From Siderastrea siderea (taxonomy: Eukaryota; Cnidaria; Anthozoa; Scleractinia; Rhizangiidae), in contig OZ034967.1 in assembly GCA_964030785.1 (NCBI GenBank), forward strand, positions 48,767,533 through 48,831,532: 64,000 bases of DNA, given 5' to 3'. Shown here one piece after another: positions 11,289 through 21,478 of this stretch. The notes beneath the pieces were generated by a model. It worked only from the letters and a program-made list of their open reading frames with translations, ran no database searches and was not told where the DNA came from. A program made the translations under genes and the position numbers. How positions within the stretch are numbered: the first letter of the stretch is position 1; each line of letters opens with the position of its first letter.

Positions 11289-11681
11289 TAAACAAGGTAC
11301 ATTATTATTCCACTATAGCATCAGTATATCATAGAAGGGGAAAACACGTACATGAGAGTATGAGAGTGTATTGCACTGTAGAAAGCGTATTGCACTGTAG
11401 TGTCCCGGTTTCAAATCACTCATTGAATAAATCATTTAAAATGATAGGCAAATATTGTAGTGGAATAATAAATATCATTCAGTGGTTTTACCGATAATTG
11501 TCGAGGAAATTTTACCGGTACTCATTGCTCGCATTTTTCCTCGCTCTATACTACACAACTTATCTGCCAAACCATTGAATAAGGTGGAGGTATTTTTCAA
11601 TTACTACCATTTTCGTTCAACCCTGAAGCGTGACGATTTTTCGCGTATCTTTTCAAACTTAACGGTTTTGTCTGGTTACGT

Positions 11682-13393
11682 CACAGGCAGCCCAAGCTAA
11701 GGTTGAGAGCTGCGCATAAATTAGACTGTTTTTTCCACGCTATGCATAATAATGACATCGGCAACATTTAAGAGTTTGTATGGAAATGATACAAAACGTC
11801 TCAAATTGCCGCAAATCAGAAAGAAGTCGAAATAAAAAGGTTTGTCTTATTTCATTGTTTTATTGGTCATTATTGGAGGGCTTCCTGGGCTGGTTTGAAG
11901 CTTTTTGGGCGAGAAATTGAGGTTTATATTTTTCATCAGTTATTGAACGTTTAGAATTAATTAAAGGCAGGAAACAATTTCACACTGCACCTCACTTGAG
12001 GTTCGATAAATTCCATCACAATAAAGGAATCGCCCTACAACTTCAAAGGTGTATTCTTGAGTCTTGCGCATACCTCTGTTCTTTCTCATGGGTTCCAGAT
12101 CCTATTTTAAGCCGTCGAAAATCCCTCTTAAATACGAAACTCGCCTTTCCTGGTATGCGTTTTCATTTGAAGTGCACACATGAATCATTGCGAGCTGCGT
12201 TTCGACGACAAAATGTCCCTCAGCCGGGGAGAGGCTGAGTGAGATTGTCCACAAGCAGAAGGCGACACTGCGGAGTCCAGAGAGGTCGGTTTGAGGGCCT
12301 GATAGAAAACTATCGGTACGCCCGTGAAATTTAGTCGCCTCACTTGACGCCACGAGCACGCTTTAATGTTTTCGTGCGACAATATATTAGCATAGTGATT
12401 TGTTCCGTCACATTTACCTGTTTACCGCAAAAAAAATGTTGTCGAAATTTAGAAGCAGAGATGAGGAGCAGTTTCCACCTAGAAAAAAAACTGCACCGGT
12501 TTTCAAAGGAATGGAAATTGTGGTGGGTATTTTCCACGGTCACAGCAATATTTTTTTTTTAGGGCAGACAACCCTATATATGGGAATTAAATAATGAGGT
12601 TGTTTTGCGGGCAGTGAGCAGGATCACTTGCGCCAAATACGCGGCATAAAATCATCGAATGGATTGATTAGAGTGCAGCAAAAGATAGTTCTTCGTTCGT
12701 CCCTAAAACAAAATTATGGTTTTCGAAGTCAAGTGAGGCGAGTGAATTTCACGGCCGTTCTAATATTTCTCTATTTCTGTAAACCGACCTCTCTGGACTC
12801 CGCAGTGTCGTGTTTGCTAATGTCGACAATCTCACTCAGCCTGTCCCCGGCTGAGGGACATTTTGTCGTCGAAACACGGCTCGCAATGATTCATGTGTGC
12901 ACTTCAAATGAAAACGCATACCAGGAAAGGCGCGTTTCGTATTTAAGAGGGATTTTCGACGGCTTAAAATAGGATCTGGAACCCATGAGAAAGAACAGAG
13001 GTATGCGCAAGACCCAAGAATACACCTTTGAAGTTGTAGGGCGATTCGTTTATTGTGATGGAATTTATCGAACCTCAAGTGAGGTGCAGTGTGAAATTGT
13101 TTCCTGCCTTTAATTAATTCTAAACGTTCAGTAACTGATGAAAAATATAAACCTCAATTTCTCGCCCAAAAAGCTTCAAACCAGCCCAGGAAGCCCTCCA
13201 ATAATGACCAATAAAACAATGAAATAAGACAAATCTTTTTTATTTCGACTTCTTTCTGATTTGTGGCAATTTGAGACGTTTTGTATCATTTCCATACAAA
13301 CTCTTAAATGTTGCCGATGTTATTATTATGCATAGCGTGGAAAAAACAGTCTAATTTATGCGCAGCTCTCAACCTTAGCTTGGGCTGCCTGTG
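11682..13393. mobile_element. Palindromic DNA element with 7-bp target duplication
   Basis: It begins CACAGGCAGCCCAAG and ends CTTGGGCTGCCTGTG, with near-identical inverted arms of about 667 bp (11682-12348 and 12728-13393) around a 380-bp centre. It is flanked by GTTACGT at 11675-11681 and 13394-13400. The uninterrupted site survives in arm B at about 17710-17725 (reverse strand, TCTGGTTACGTGTCA). No transposase is recognisable: the 80-codon frames that appear in both arms are the same sequence read twice and lack known motifs. Confidence 0.85.
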
Positions 13394-13565
13394 GTTACGT
13401 GTCACGTTTGACCAATGAAACCTTGGCGGTTATGTTGCGAAACTGACAAGTTCTTGAACATATTTTGTTCACGTCCTTTGAGACTTTTCAGGTTTTGCCG
13501 CAAGAAAGTCTTTTAGTTTTTGCAGAGAAGAAGATGAGAAAAAATTTAATTAAAACAAGTTATTA

Positions 13566-14032
13566 TTGATCCCGGACGTCCTTTCAAATGGCTTGAATTT
13601 TGCGTCGCTTCACGGACCGTTGATTTCACTCTGCGGTTTAAAAATAGTAATCACGTGTCCACAAGTTTGGTTGACCGCAAACTGACCACAAAATCGGTAA
13701 CGTTCAACACGGGACGAATGAATTTCAACCCGCAGTCATCACATATCCTAAAATAACGCCGTCTCCTGAATTAAAATATCGTCTTATACTGGTTATAAAC
13801 ATTATCTTCAGGGGAAACTCTGGAAAAGTGTTCTCTGAGGACATGAAATGCGACGGCTAGTAAAAATTCATTCAGCGAAAGTTGAGCGTTGTCGAGCTTG
13901 AGTCAACAAACTTAGTTCTTGGGGTGAACAAACTTGTGATCACGCGATCATTTTTTTCAAACCGCGGAGTGAAACCAACGGTCCGTGAAGCGACACAAAA
14001 TTCAAGCCATTTGAAAGGACGTCTGGGATCAA
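13566..14032. mobile_element. MITE copy 1 (GATCCCGGACGTCC family)
   Basis: The ends TTGATCCCGGACGTCC and GGACGTCTGGGATCAA are inverted, and the arms continue through a GAAGCGACGCAAAATTC-type block and a CACTCTGCGG block. The interior matches 16172-16599, for example GTAAAAATTCATTCA and AAAGTTGAGCGTTG. It sits inside arm A of the foldback complex. Confidence 0.7.
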
Positions 14033-14033
14033 C

Positions 14034-14411
14034 AGTAACAAGTTTGGAAGGAGTTACCGTCCAGGAGTTGCTTTAGATGAAGATTTAAAATGCTCCATCA
14101 TTGACAGAATTATTAGTGAAGGAGGTGACCAATTTACGGGTTATATTCCGCGGAGTTTTACACAATTTGCGAACGAGTTGCGTGACCGTAAACACTGCAA
14201 AATCTGTATGGTACAGATACTTGGACGAAATGCAAACATTAGCATAGCCTAAAGAGGCCAGACATCTGAAAACTTACAGGAAGATGACCTTGAACTCATC
14301 AATGTATTGAAAGTCCACTCCCCATCTATCTCCCTTTCCCAAATCATCAAGGAGTTAGAGCAGTTTAGAGCACAACAAATTTCAATGTCGGCCGTTTCGC
14401 AGACCGTAAAG
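14034..14411 (+). pseudogene. Transposase N-terminal fragment (Tc1/IS630-like helix-turn-helix)
   Basis: One frame reads through 14034-14411 with a single in-frame stop (TAA, 14250-14252). It gives FGRSYRPGVALDEDLKCSII, then RIISEGGDQFTGYIPRSFTQF, and after the stop DDLELINVLKVHSPSISLSQ with ELEQF further on. This is the layout of the paired N-terminal DNA-binding helices of Tc1/mariner-IS630-type transposases, where 'LELIEVLK..SPS.SL.EI..EL' is characteristic. No DDE catalytic domain follows: the frame ends where the minisatellite arm begins. It is a broken fragment. Exact family is inference. Confidence 0.65.
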
Positions 14412-14466
14412 TTTCAAAGCACGTGAACAAAGCTATCTCTAAAATCGAGAACGGAGAACGGGAAAT

Positions 14467-14746
14467 GGGGATTGGGGAACGGAGGAATCTCTAAAATAGG
14501 GAATCTCTAAAACGGGGTATCTCTAAAATGGGGAATCTCTAAAATAGGGAATCTCTTAAACGGGGAATCTCTAAAATAGGGAATTTCTAAAATGGAGAGT
14601 CTCTAAAATGGGGAATCTCTAACACGGGGAATCTCTAAAATAAGGAATCTCCAAAATAGGGAATCTCTAAAACGGGGAATCTCTAAAATAGGGAATCTCT
14701 AAAACGGGGAATCTCTAAAATAGGGAATCCCTAAAACAAAAAATTC
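14467..14746. repeat. 16-bp minisatellite array, orientation 1
   Basis: About 16 units of GGGAATCTCTAAAA followed by a variable dinucleotide (CG, TG or TA). Some units are diverged. The inverted counterparts lie at 16768-16960 and 17213-17565. Confidence 0.9.
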
Positions 14747-14799
14747 TCGCAGCGGTCCTTTCGAAACTCAGCTCAGCGGGTTCAAAAGGTCAAGTTCGT

Positions 14800-16171
14800 G
14801 GGGTATGAATGGTGCGGCCACCAGCAGTTTGTTGGTTTCTCGTTTAAACGGTTCTCTGGTTGGTGATGTTATGATTGCCGGTAGTAAAAAACAGCGAATA
14901 CCAGTTGGGTTTTGACGTTTAGTTCGGTCAGTTCGCGTTATTGGAAGGCGTAGTAATTATTTTTGTCTGTGAGGTTTGTCGAATTTCGCAAAACTTATTT
15001 CCCTCGAGACATTTGGATGTATTAAGCATCCCTTTTTCCGCAATTTGTTAACTCTGTTGAATTTGCACAAACTTTCTTCAGCTGCCATACTTTCCACGGC
15101 GGGTAATTTTCTTCTTAACCCAGCGTTTCACTTGCACGCCAGAACACGATCCAGAACTCGCATCCAGAACAACTTACGCCGTACTGATGAGCTCTAAGAA
15201 GAGCGAAACAGCTGTCTACGGCTGAAACCCAGCTCTGTTGAAGTTCTTTCAGTGTCGTTTTGATGTCTTGCAAAGTCAAATCTTTCTACGTAGTCAGATC
15301 AGCCTTGCTGCTATGTTTGTCATTACAGATTTTTGCTGGTAGCCGTTATTTGGGTCGTCACGAAGGAGCGTTGCGTGATTACCCAAATGCACAGGAGTCG
15401 ACATTGATCAGTTTCCCAAAACTAGAAATTGTGGTACCGGTGCACGTGCGATATTTTAATTTCCGACATCGCTTGCGTGCAGACATGAATTATTCCTTCC
15501 CATAATTCGTGTATGTACGCAGGCTTACGTACGTGAAATTTGAAGAAAAAATTTAGTGGCTTAATAATTTCACGTACGTGAAATTAATTTCCGTTTCTTT
15601 TTAGGTTTTCCGCTTTGTTTCGTTTTATTCCTTTTTCGTTATGTTTGGTTCCATTCGATTCCGTGTTCGCAGTTACCATAAACAAGTTACAGTTGCTTTA
15701 CAAATTAATGGAAGCTGTGCTTAAAGATCCGAACTTGATTTAGGAAGTTACCTTTTTACGTTTACGTAAGCCGTTCATTCATCGTCTCTAATTTTATTTA
15801 CGCACGTTAAACCAGTTAAATTCACGCCCGTACGCACGTAAAATTTACGCAACAGTGGAAATCAACCTTTATGCTTTGCGCTTCAGGTTATTGAATGAGT
15901 CGATCTGCTCAAGTAAGCTATACAGGCTCTGGCGATTACAATAAATACGTTTTCACGTGAATATGTAAGCCTCACAGATGCTACCCTGGCTCCACAGGCC
16001 CGTTGAGTATAGATCAGATAGACAAGCAGGGGTACATCAGCCGTATCACAGCGGTTGGAGGTAATTTGTTAGTGCGCCTTTCAAGGAGAGTTTTACATAA
16101 CGCGAACTCTGAAATTCACAACCCAACTGATGACCCCATTTGTTTCCCTGCCAACAATCATAGTTAGTATC
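14800..16171. other. Central spacer of the foldback complex
   Basis: No supported gene. Small hairpins built on ACGTACGTGAAATT occur at about 15527-15580, with further TACGTAA-rich palindromic bits to 15850. The short open frames are not convincing. Confidence 0.45.
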
Positions 16172-16599
16172 GACCTCAGACGTTTTTTGAGGGGGGATTT
16201 TTTAGCCCGCTTCATGGGCCATTGATTTCACTCCGCGCGTTTGAAAAGAATGACCACATGATCACAAGTTCGATGACTACAAGCTGAACCCAAGATCTGT
16301 AAACTTGAAAATGCGATGAATGAATGAACTGGCAATCATCAGGAATGCTCTCAAATAATGCCGTTCCTGAAATAAAAGGTCGCCCTTGAGGAAAAATTCA
16401 GGAAAAGTGTCATCTGAGGCCAAGAAACAGCATGACGGCGAGTAAAAATTCATTCACCGAAAGTTGAGCGTTGCCGATCTTTGCTGATCTTGCGATCCAT
16501 AAACTTGTGATCACGTGGTTATTTTTTTCAAACCGCGTAGTGAAATGAATAGTCCGTAAAGGGAGCTAAAAAGACCCTTCTTAATGGACGTCTGAGGTC
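16172..16599. mobile_element. MITE copy 2 (same family as 13566-14032)
   Basis: It is bounded by GACCTCAGACG and CGTCTGAGGTC. The interior is clearly homologous to copy 1 (GATTTCACTC, AAAAATTCATTCA, AAGTTGAGCGTTG, AACTTGTGATCACG) but diverged by many substitutions. Confidence 0.7.
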
Positions 16600-16681
16600 C
16601 GATCGTACTGTACATCGACAAATAACCCGCCACCCATGAAAACCAGAAACCTACGAAGTGATCGAAATCAATCAGTCATAT

Positions 16682-17142
16682 AACGCGACCTTGACCTTTT
16701 TACCCCGCTAAGCTGAGCTTCTAACGAACCGATGCTATGATTTTAAGGTTTGCCATTTCAGAGATTTCCAGTTTACAGATTCCCCGTTTTAGAGATTCCC
16801 CATTTTAGAGATTCCCTATTTTAGAGATTCTCCGTTTTAGAGATTCCCCTTTTTTAAAGAGTCCCCCGTTTTAGAGATTCCCTATTTTAGAGATTCCCCG
16901 TTTTCGAGATTCCCTATCTTAGAGATTCTCCGTTCCTCGATTCCCCGTGCTCTTTTTTAGAGATAGCCTGCTCCCCCGCACGGAAAACCTGAAAAGGTTC
17001 AGTGCACGTGAACAAAACATGCTCGAATAGCGCCAAGAACCCTGTCAATTTCGCGACATAACCGCCAACATTTCATTGGTGAAAAGTGACACGTAACCAG
17101 ACAAAACCGTTAAGTTTAAAAAGTAAACATACGCGAAAAAAT
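16682..17142. repeat. Tandem partial copy of foldback arm B with 16-bp array
   Basis: It starts CGCGACCTTGACCTTTTTAC, a string that recurs at 17143, and contains an AGAGATTCCCCGTTTT array at about 16768-16960. It ends with the same CCCGCACGGAAAACCTG to GTAAACATACGC block that closes the next copy near 17750. Confidence 0.75.
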
Positions 17143-17212
17143 CGCGACCTTGACCTTTTTACCCCGCTAAGCTGAGCTTCTAACGAACCGATGCTATGAT
17201 TATAAGGTTTGC

Positions 17213-17565
17213 CATTTCAGAGATTTCCAGTTTAGAGATTCCCCGTTTTAGAGATTCCCTATTTTAGAGATTCCCTATTTTAGAGATTCCCCGTTTTAGA
17301 GGTTCCCTATTTTAGAGATTCCCCGTTTTAGAGATTCCCTATTTTAGAGATTCCCTATTTTAGAGATTCCTCATTTTAGAGATTCCCCATTTTAGAGATT
17401 CCCTATTTTAGAGATTCCCCATTTTAGAGATTCTCCATTTTAGAGATTCCCTGTTTTAGAGATTCCCTATTTTAGAGATTCCCCGTTTTAGAGATTCCCT
17501 GTTTTGGAGTTTTGCCCGTTTTAGAGATTCCCTATTTTAGAGATTCCCCGTTCCTCGATTCCCTG
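17213..17565. repeat. 16-bp minisatellite array, orientation 2
   Basis: About 20 units of AGAGATTCCC plus CGTTTT, TATTTT or CATTTT, the reverse complement of the array at 14467-14746. Confidence 0.9.
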
Positions 17566-17865
17566 TGCTCTATTTTAGAGATAGCCTGCTCCCCCGCACG
17601 GAAAACCTGAAAAGTTTCAGTGCACGTGAACAAAACATGCTCGAATAGCGCCAAGAACCCTGTCAATTTCGCGACATAACCGCCAACATTTCATTGGTGA
17701 AAACTGACACGTAACCAGACAAAACCGTTAAGTTTGAAAAGTAAACATACGCAAAAAAATCGTCACGATTCAGGGTTGAACGAAAATGATAGTAAATTAA
17801 GCCGTGGACTTGTGGCAGAGAAAAGACCGAGGTAAGGTGAACAAAAATAATTATTGTGCCCAATA

Positions 17866-18429
17866 TTTAAGTTTACAACCTAAAACTGGGGCTTATTTAG
17901 AATTGCTAAAACAGTTTCATACCTGCCATCCGTCCCGATTTAACGGGAATTGTCCCGATTTTTAAGTTCCAAAACCTAAAAAAATCACGACATGCCGAAT
18001 TTCAAGAAAAAAAGACAATTTGGAACTGGGTTGTTAAAGATTGGTCTTGACTCTTCCACATCCTATTGTTTTGTGCAATACATGTGGTGCTTGAGACCAT
18101 TAAACAACACCTGAGAATTCTAATGCTAAGACAGTACAGTACAGGCAATATTTTTAAAAATTAATGCGAAAACCCTAAAGCATCCTAGACCCTGCTCAGT
18201 GTTGGGGGACAGGGCACTACCCCAGGGCTGACGTGAGCATGGGGGGGGGGGGGGGGGGGTGTGGTCCCTATTTCTGATTATATAAGGTTGGCAGGTATGC
18301 AGATTCTAATTTGATGAGAGGTGTATTTACCAATAATCAACTAAAATATAATATTGCTGTCAGGTACCACTTGAAATAATAATAAGAATAATAATAAATA
18401 AAATAAATAATAATAAATAAATATAAATT
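17866..18429. other. Gene-poor interval with G-run
   Basis: Contains a G-run of about 19 at 18242-18260 and an (ATA/AAT)n tract at 18375-18425. No gene seen. Confidence 0.55.
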
Positions 18430-18690
18430 GGAGTTCCGCTTTTAGGCTTGGCTAAATCTATATATGAGATAAGACAGAAAGCTTCTATGTAGTCACTTAC
18501 CTAGGCCATGAGACGAAAACAGTTTGGCGAGAGGTCTTTGTACGATCAAAGTTTCAAAGTAGGTCGTCTTGTCTGATTCGATTGCGTGAAAGGTCCTGCT
18601 AGGCCTCGCTGTTTCCATTCCAGCAACACTTATAACTAACTTTTCTACCCTACGTAATATATAGATTTAGCCATGCCTAAAAGCGGAGCC
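18430..18690. mobile_element. MITE with GGAGTTCCGCTTTTAGGC ends
   Basis: The left arm GGAGTTCCGCTTTTAGGC plus TTGGCTAAATCTATATAT is mirrored at 18656-18690. It is about 260 bp and non-coding. An internal AGTAGGTCGTC...GATTGCGTGA block recurs at about 20870-20900, so the family is present more than once. Confidence 0.65.
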
Positions 18691-20129
18691 GCCAAGGAAT
18701 AAACTGGTGCTCGTTTCTCAAAAATAGTCCTGAAACTTTTCGGTCTGAAATATATTTCGGGGCTTTCTTTGGCTCGTTCGCTTTCAAAAAGTCAGGTTTC
18801 TCAAAAATCCCGAACGGTGTTCCGAATTGTCCTCCAATATTTTGAGGATCTGTTCTGTAAAACCAAGCTCGAAAGGTCATAATAGAGGCTGAGCACAGCT
18901 TGATTATTTTGTTTTTCGGGCATCAAACTGTACACATATTTTACTCAGGAGCAGTCTTGCTTGGTTTTTGCAATGTTTCCATATTGTCAAATCTCCTTGG
19001 ATTATTGGTTGTTCGCTTGAATGAACTTGAAACGGCGCTCATTTACAACAATAAAATAAAACTCATTCTGAAGTAAATGGGTTATCTTCATCGCTTTCGG
19101 ATGTTCAGTTAACAAATAACATGAACTGCCACTATTAGTCTGGTCAAAAATTTATACCATCTATGATGCAAACAAACACCAAACACGATTTAAATTATGG
19201 CATAAGTTTTGCGGGTGCGAAGTAAGCCTATTTAAAGTTAGGCGCTTTGAGGAACCCAAAAAACTTTTTTCGGAAGCTTTTCGGATGAAATGGCTTTAAA
19301 CCGACAACTGCTTCGCTTAAAAGATTATTACAATTGAAAACTTCTAGTACAAGAAAATCGACAATTGCACAAACCGACCCGACAGTTGAAGTTGAAAGCA
19401 ATTATTCGCCGTAAGTGATGCTTGTGCAGTTGCCTTGTGACTGTGCTTTGACCTACTGTTATGAATAAACAAACACAAAATAATAAACAGAGAAATCATT
19501 TTTGTAAACGTTTATTCGAAAACCCGTAAGTTTATACTTAAATGCAATTCGCGTTACACTTCCAATACGGCGGTGGGTTCGTCCACGCGAATGAAATCGG
19601 CCGTGCATGGCAAAATATTCAAGACTACATCTGTCACAAATCTGAGAGCGTTTTCTAATATTTTTTAAAGTCAAAAGTAAATGACACATTTCTAATGACT
19701 TAAATGAAATTTCCATTTCAAACTGTAATTTCTTTGACCGTAATACTCAAAATCATGCACCTTAAACCCTTTAAAAACTTCACTTACTCGGTTATGTTTC
19801 AGAACAAGGCAAGTTTTCTGCCGTGAAGAAAACAAAGCGATAAAGTCCTTTGAAGGCAACTTTCGTAACTTGAACTTTTCTCCTTCTACCAGTATTCTTT
19901 TGAACTTTTTCTTTCCATTTATAGATATTAGATGTTTTTTTCTCACGTTTAAAACTACAGTACTGTCGAACAATCGTTTTGCTAAATAAACTTAAGCGCT
20001 TTTTAAAGAAACCTCTTTTTCAAAAGCGACGATGGTAATGCGATTTCCCGCCAAGAAAAACGCGGTTGCCCAAAAGCACTGCACGATTTCCCGCCAAGAA
20101 AAGATGGCATTCTCCACCTCCGGTCGGGT
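18691..20129. other. Gene-poor interval with unassigned minus-strand frames
   Basis: Frames of 85-93 codons at 19459-19973 on the minus strand lack recognisable domains and overlap each other. A short direct duplication of CGATTTCCCGCCAAGAAAA lies at about 20041-20103. Nothing else is supported. Confidence 0.4.
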
Positions 20130-20300
20130 TGTCTTGGGACTTCCCTCCCCTTCCCCCAGAGTCTGTACGGACGGACGGACGGATGGACGGATGGACGGAC
20201 GTACGCTGACGTCACTACCAAAATTTTTTGGATCGATAGGTTACCAAATTTGCTTAGCAATGGAGCTCCTCTGGCGGGTTTTGCCCGCAGGCTCCGCTAA
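20130..20300 (-). repeat. Dispersed repeat end with GGAC/GGAT tract
   Basis: A (GGAC/GGAT)n stretch (about 20168-20202) is followed by TTGGATCGATAGGTTACC and GGAGCTCC...GGCTCCGCT. Reversed, this matches 56333-56400 (AGCAGAGCTTGCGGAGC...CCTATTGATCC). Confidence 0.45.
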
Positions 20301-21478
20301 AAAGTAAGCGGCATTTACATTAATCAATGAAGGCTGGTAAAATGGGAATGGGATTTGCCTTCTTTACTGCGTATAGACGAAACGTCAAGCTAATTTTATT
20401 AAATGTTCCAACAAAATTAGATTTCCTCTCAATATGGCATGTAAGATTCTATTTTTGCAATTTGCCGTTGTCTACACAAGTCACATTACCGCTCGCCAGT
20501 GGATCCTTGGTAAACAGGAGAATTTTGACCTCAAAATGCCAACAGGAGACAAAGATATATTTTCATTCATTTAATTACTTATTCTGACTCAAGAAAATTA
20601 AAACGAAAAATTCTAGATCAATGATTATAGTATAAATAAAAGGATCAATGATTATATGCTCTGCTGGATTCAGCGTGCTATTGTGACTTATGTTGATGTC
20701 TACAGAGACTTCGTCAAGGGATCTCCAGGGAAGGAAATAAAAAAAGAAACAAAAGGTGTCCTTTCCAAGAATCATAATCTCTAAATTACATTCCTTTTGT
20801 GTATTGTCAATGCAATAGAAAAGATATATTTAGATACTTACCAAGATATAACAGCGACCTGTTTATTTAGTAGGTCGTCTCATTTGATTGCGTGAGTGGC
20901 CTTGCTTTTTCCCTTCTCAGCAAAATGTGCTGTCAACTTGCTTACTCATAAAAAGTAAGCGACAGTTACATGAAATAGTACTAGCTAATAAAATGAAGAG
21001 TTTGCAAGCTTTCAAACCTTACAATCTAATTAACTTGATGGTGAGGAGACTCTTACATTATATTATAGTTATTGTTGCTACGGAAAGTTTCTAGCCATCA
21101 TATCATGAAAATCCTTACTTCCACAGGTAACCTGGATGGCTACATAGACTCCATGGAAAAGGTATCAAGATTGTCGAATCAAAACGTTTGTCACGTGACC
21201 TGAACAGAAAAAGCCTACAACACAGATGGCGCGCAGGTTCAAGTTATTGGAAACGGTGCCAATACTTAACTATCACCAAGACGCAAAAGGTGATGTATAT
21301 TTATACATTTCCTACTGTAGTTTTTCTTTTCTTTGTGTGAGCATTCATTGCTTACATGAGATTATAAAGAAGGCTTTATTGTCTCCAATTCGTGCAAAAA
21401 AGTGGAACTTTATTTTCTTTCCTCCGAGTTGTAGGCTTTTTTAATGCTCAGTTGGGGACTGTAAATACAGCCATTTCT
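20301..21478. other. No gene seen
   Basis: AT-rich. It contains a weak repeat of AAAAAGTAAGCGRCA (about 20299 and 20951) and no supported coding sequence. Confidence 0.4.

Larger units (their letters stand above)
11490..17860. repeat. Nested foldback complex: long inverted arms with minisatellites
   Basis: Arm A comprises about 11490-11681, 13394-13560 and 14425-14800. Arm B comprises about 17143-17860 in inverse orientation. Shared landmarks include CGTTCAACCCTGAA, AAACTTAACGGTTTTGTCTG, the TTTTGTTCACGT block, the 16-bp arrays and a CTTGACCTTTT block at the inner edge (14745-14800 and 17143-17190). A partial extra copy of arm B lies tandemly at 16682-17142. Arm A is interrupted by three later elements. 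Outer limits are blurred. A composite transposon or a foldback element are both possible. Confidence 0.65.

Noticed and set aside
11996..13078. Two similar 80-codon frames in opposite orientation
   Set aside because: They are the same inverted-repeat arm of the palindromic element read on each strand, with no domain.
14467..17565. CRISPR-like regular repeats
   Set aside because: 16-bp units are contiguous with no spacers; this is a minisatellite in eukaryotic DNA.
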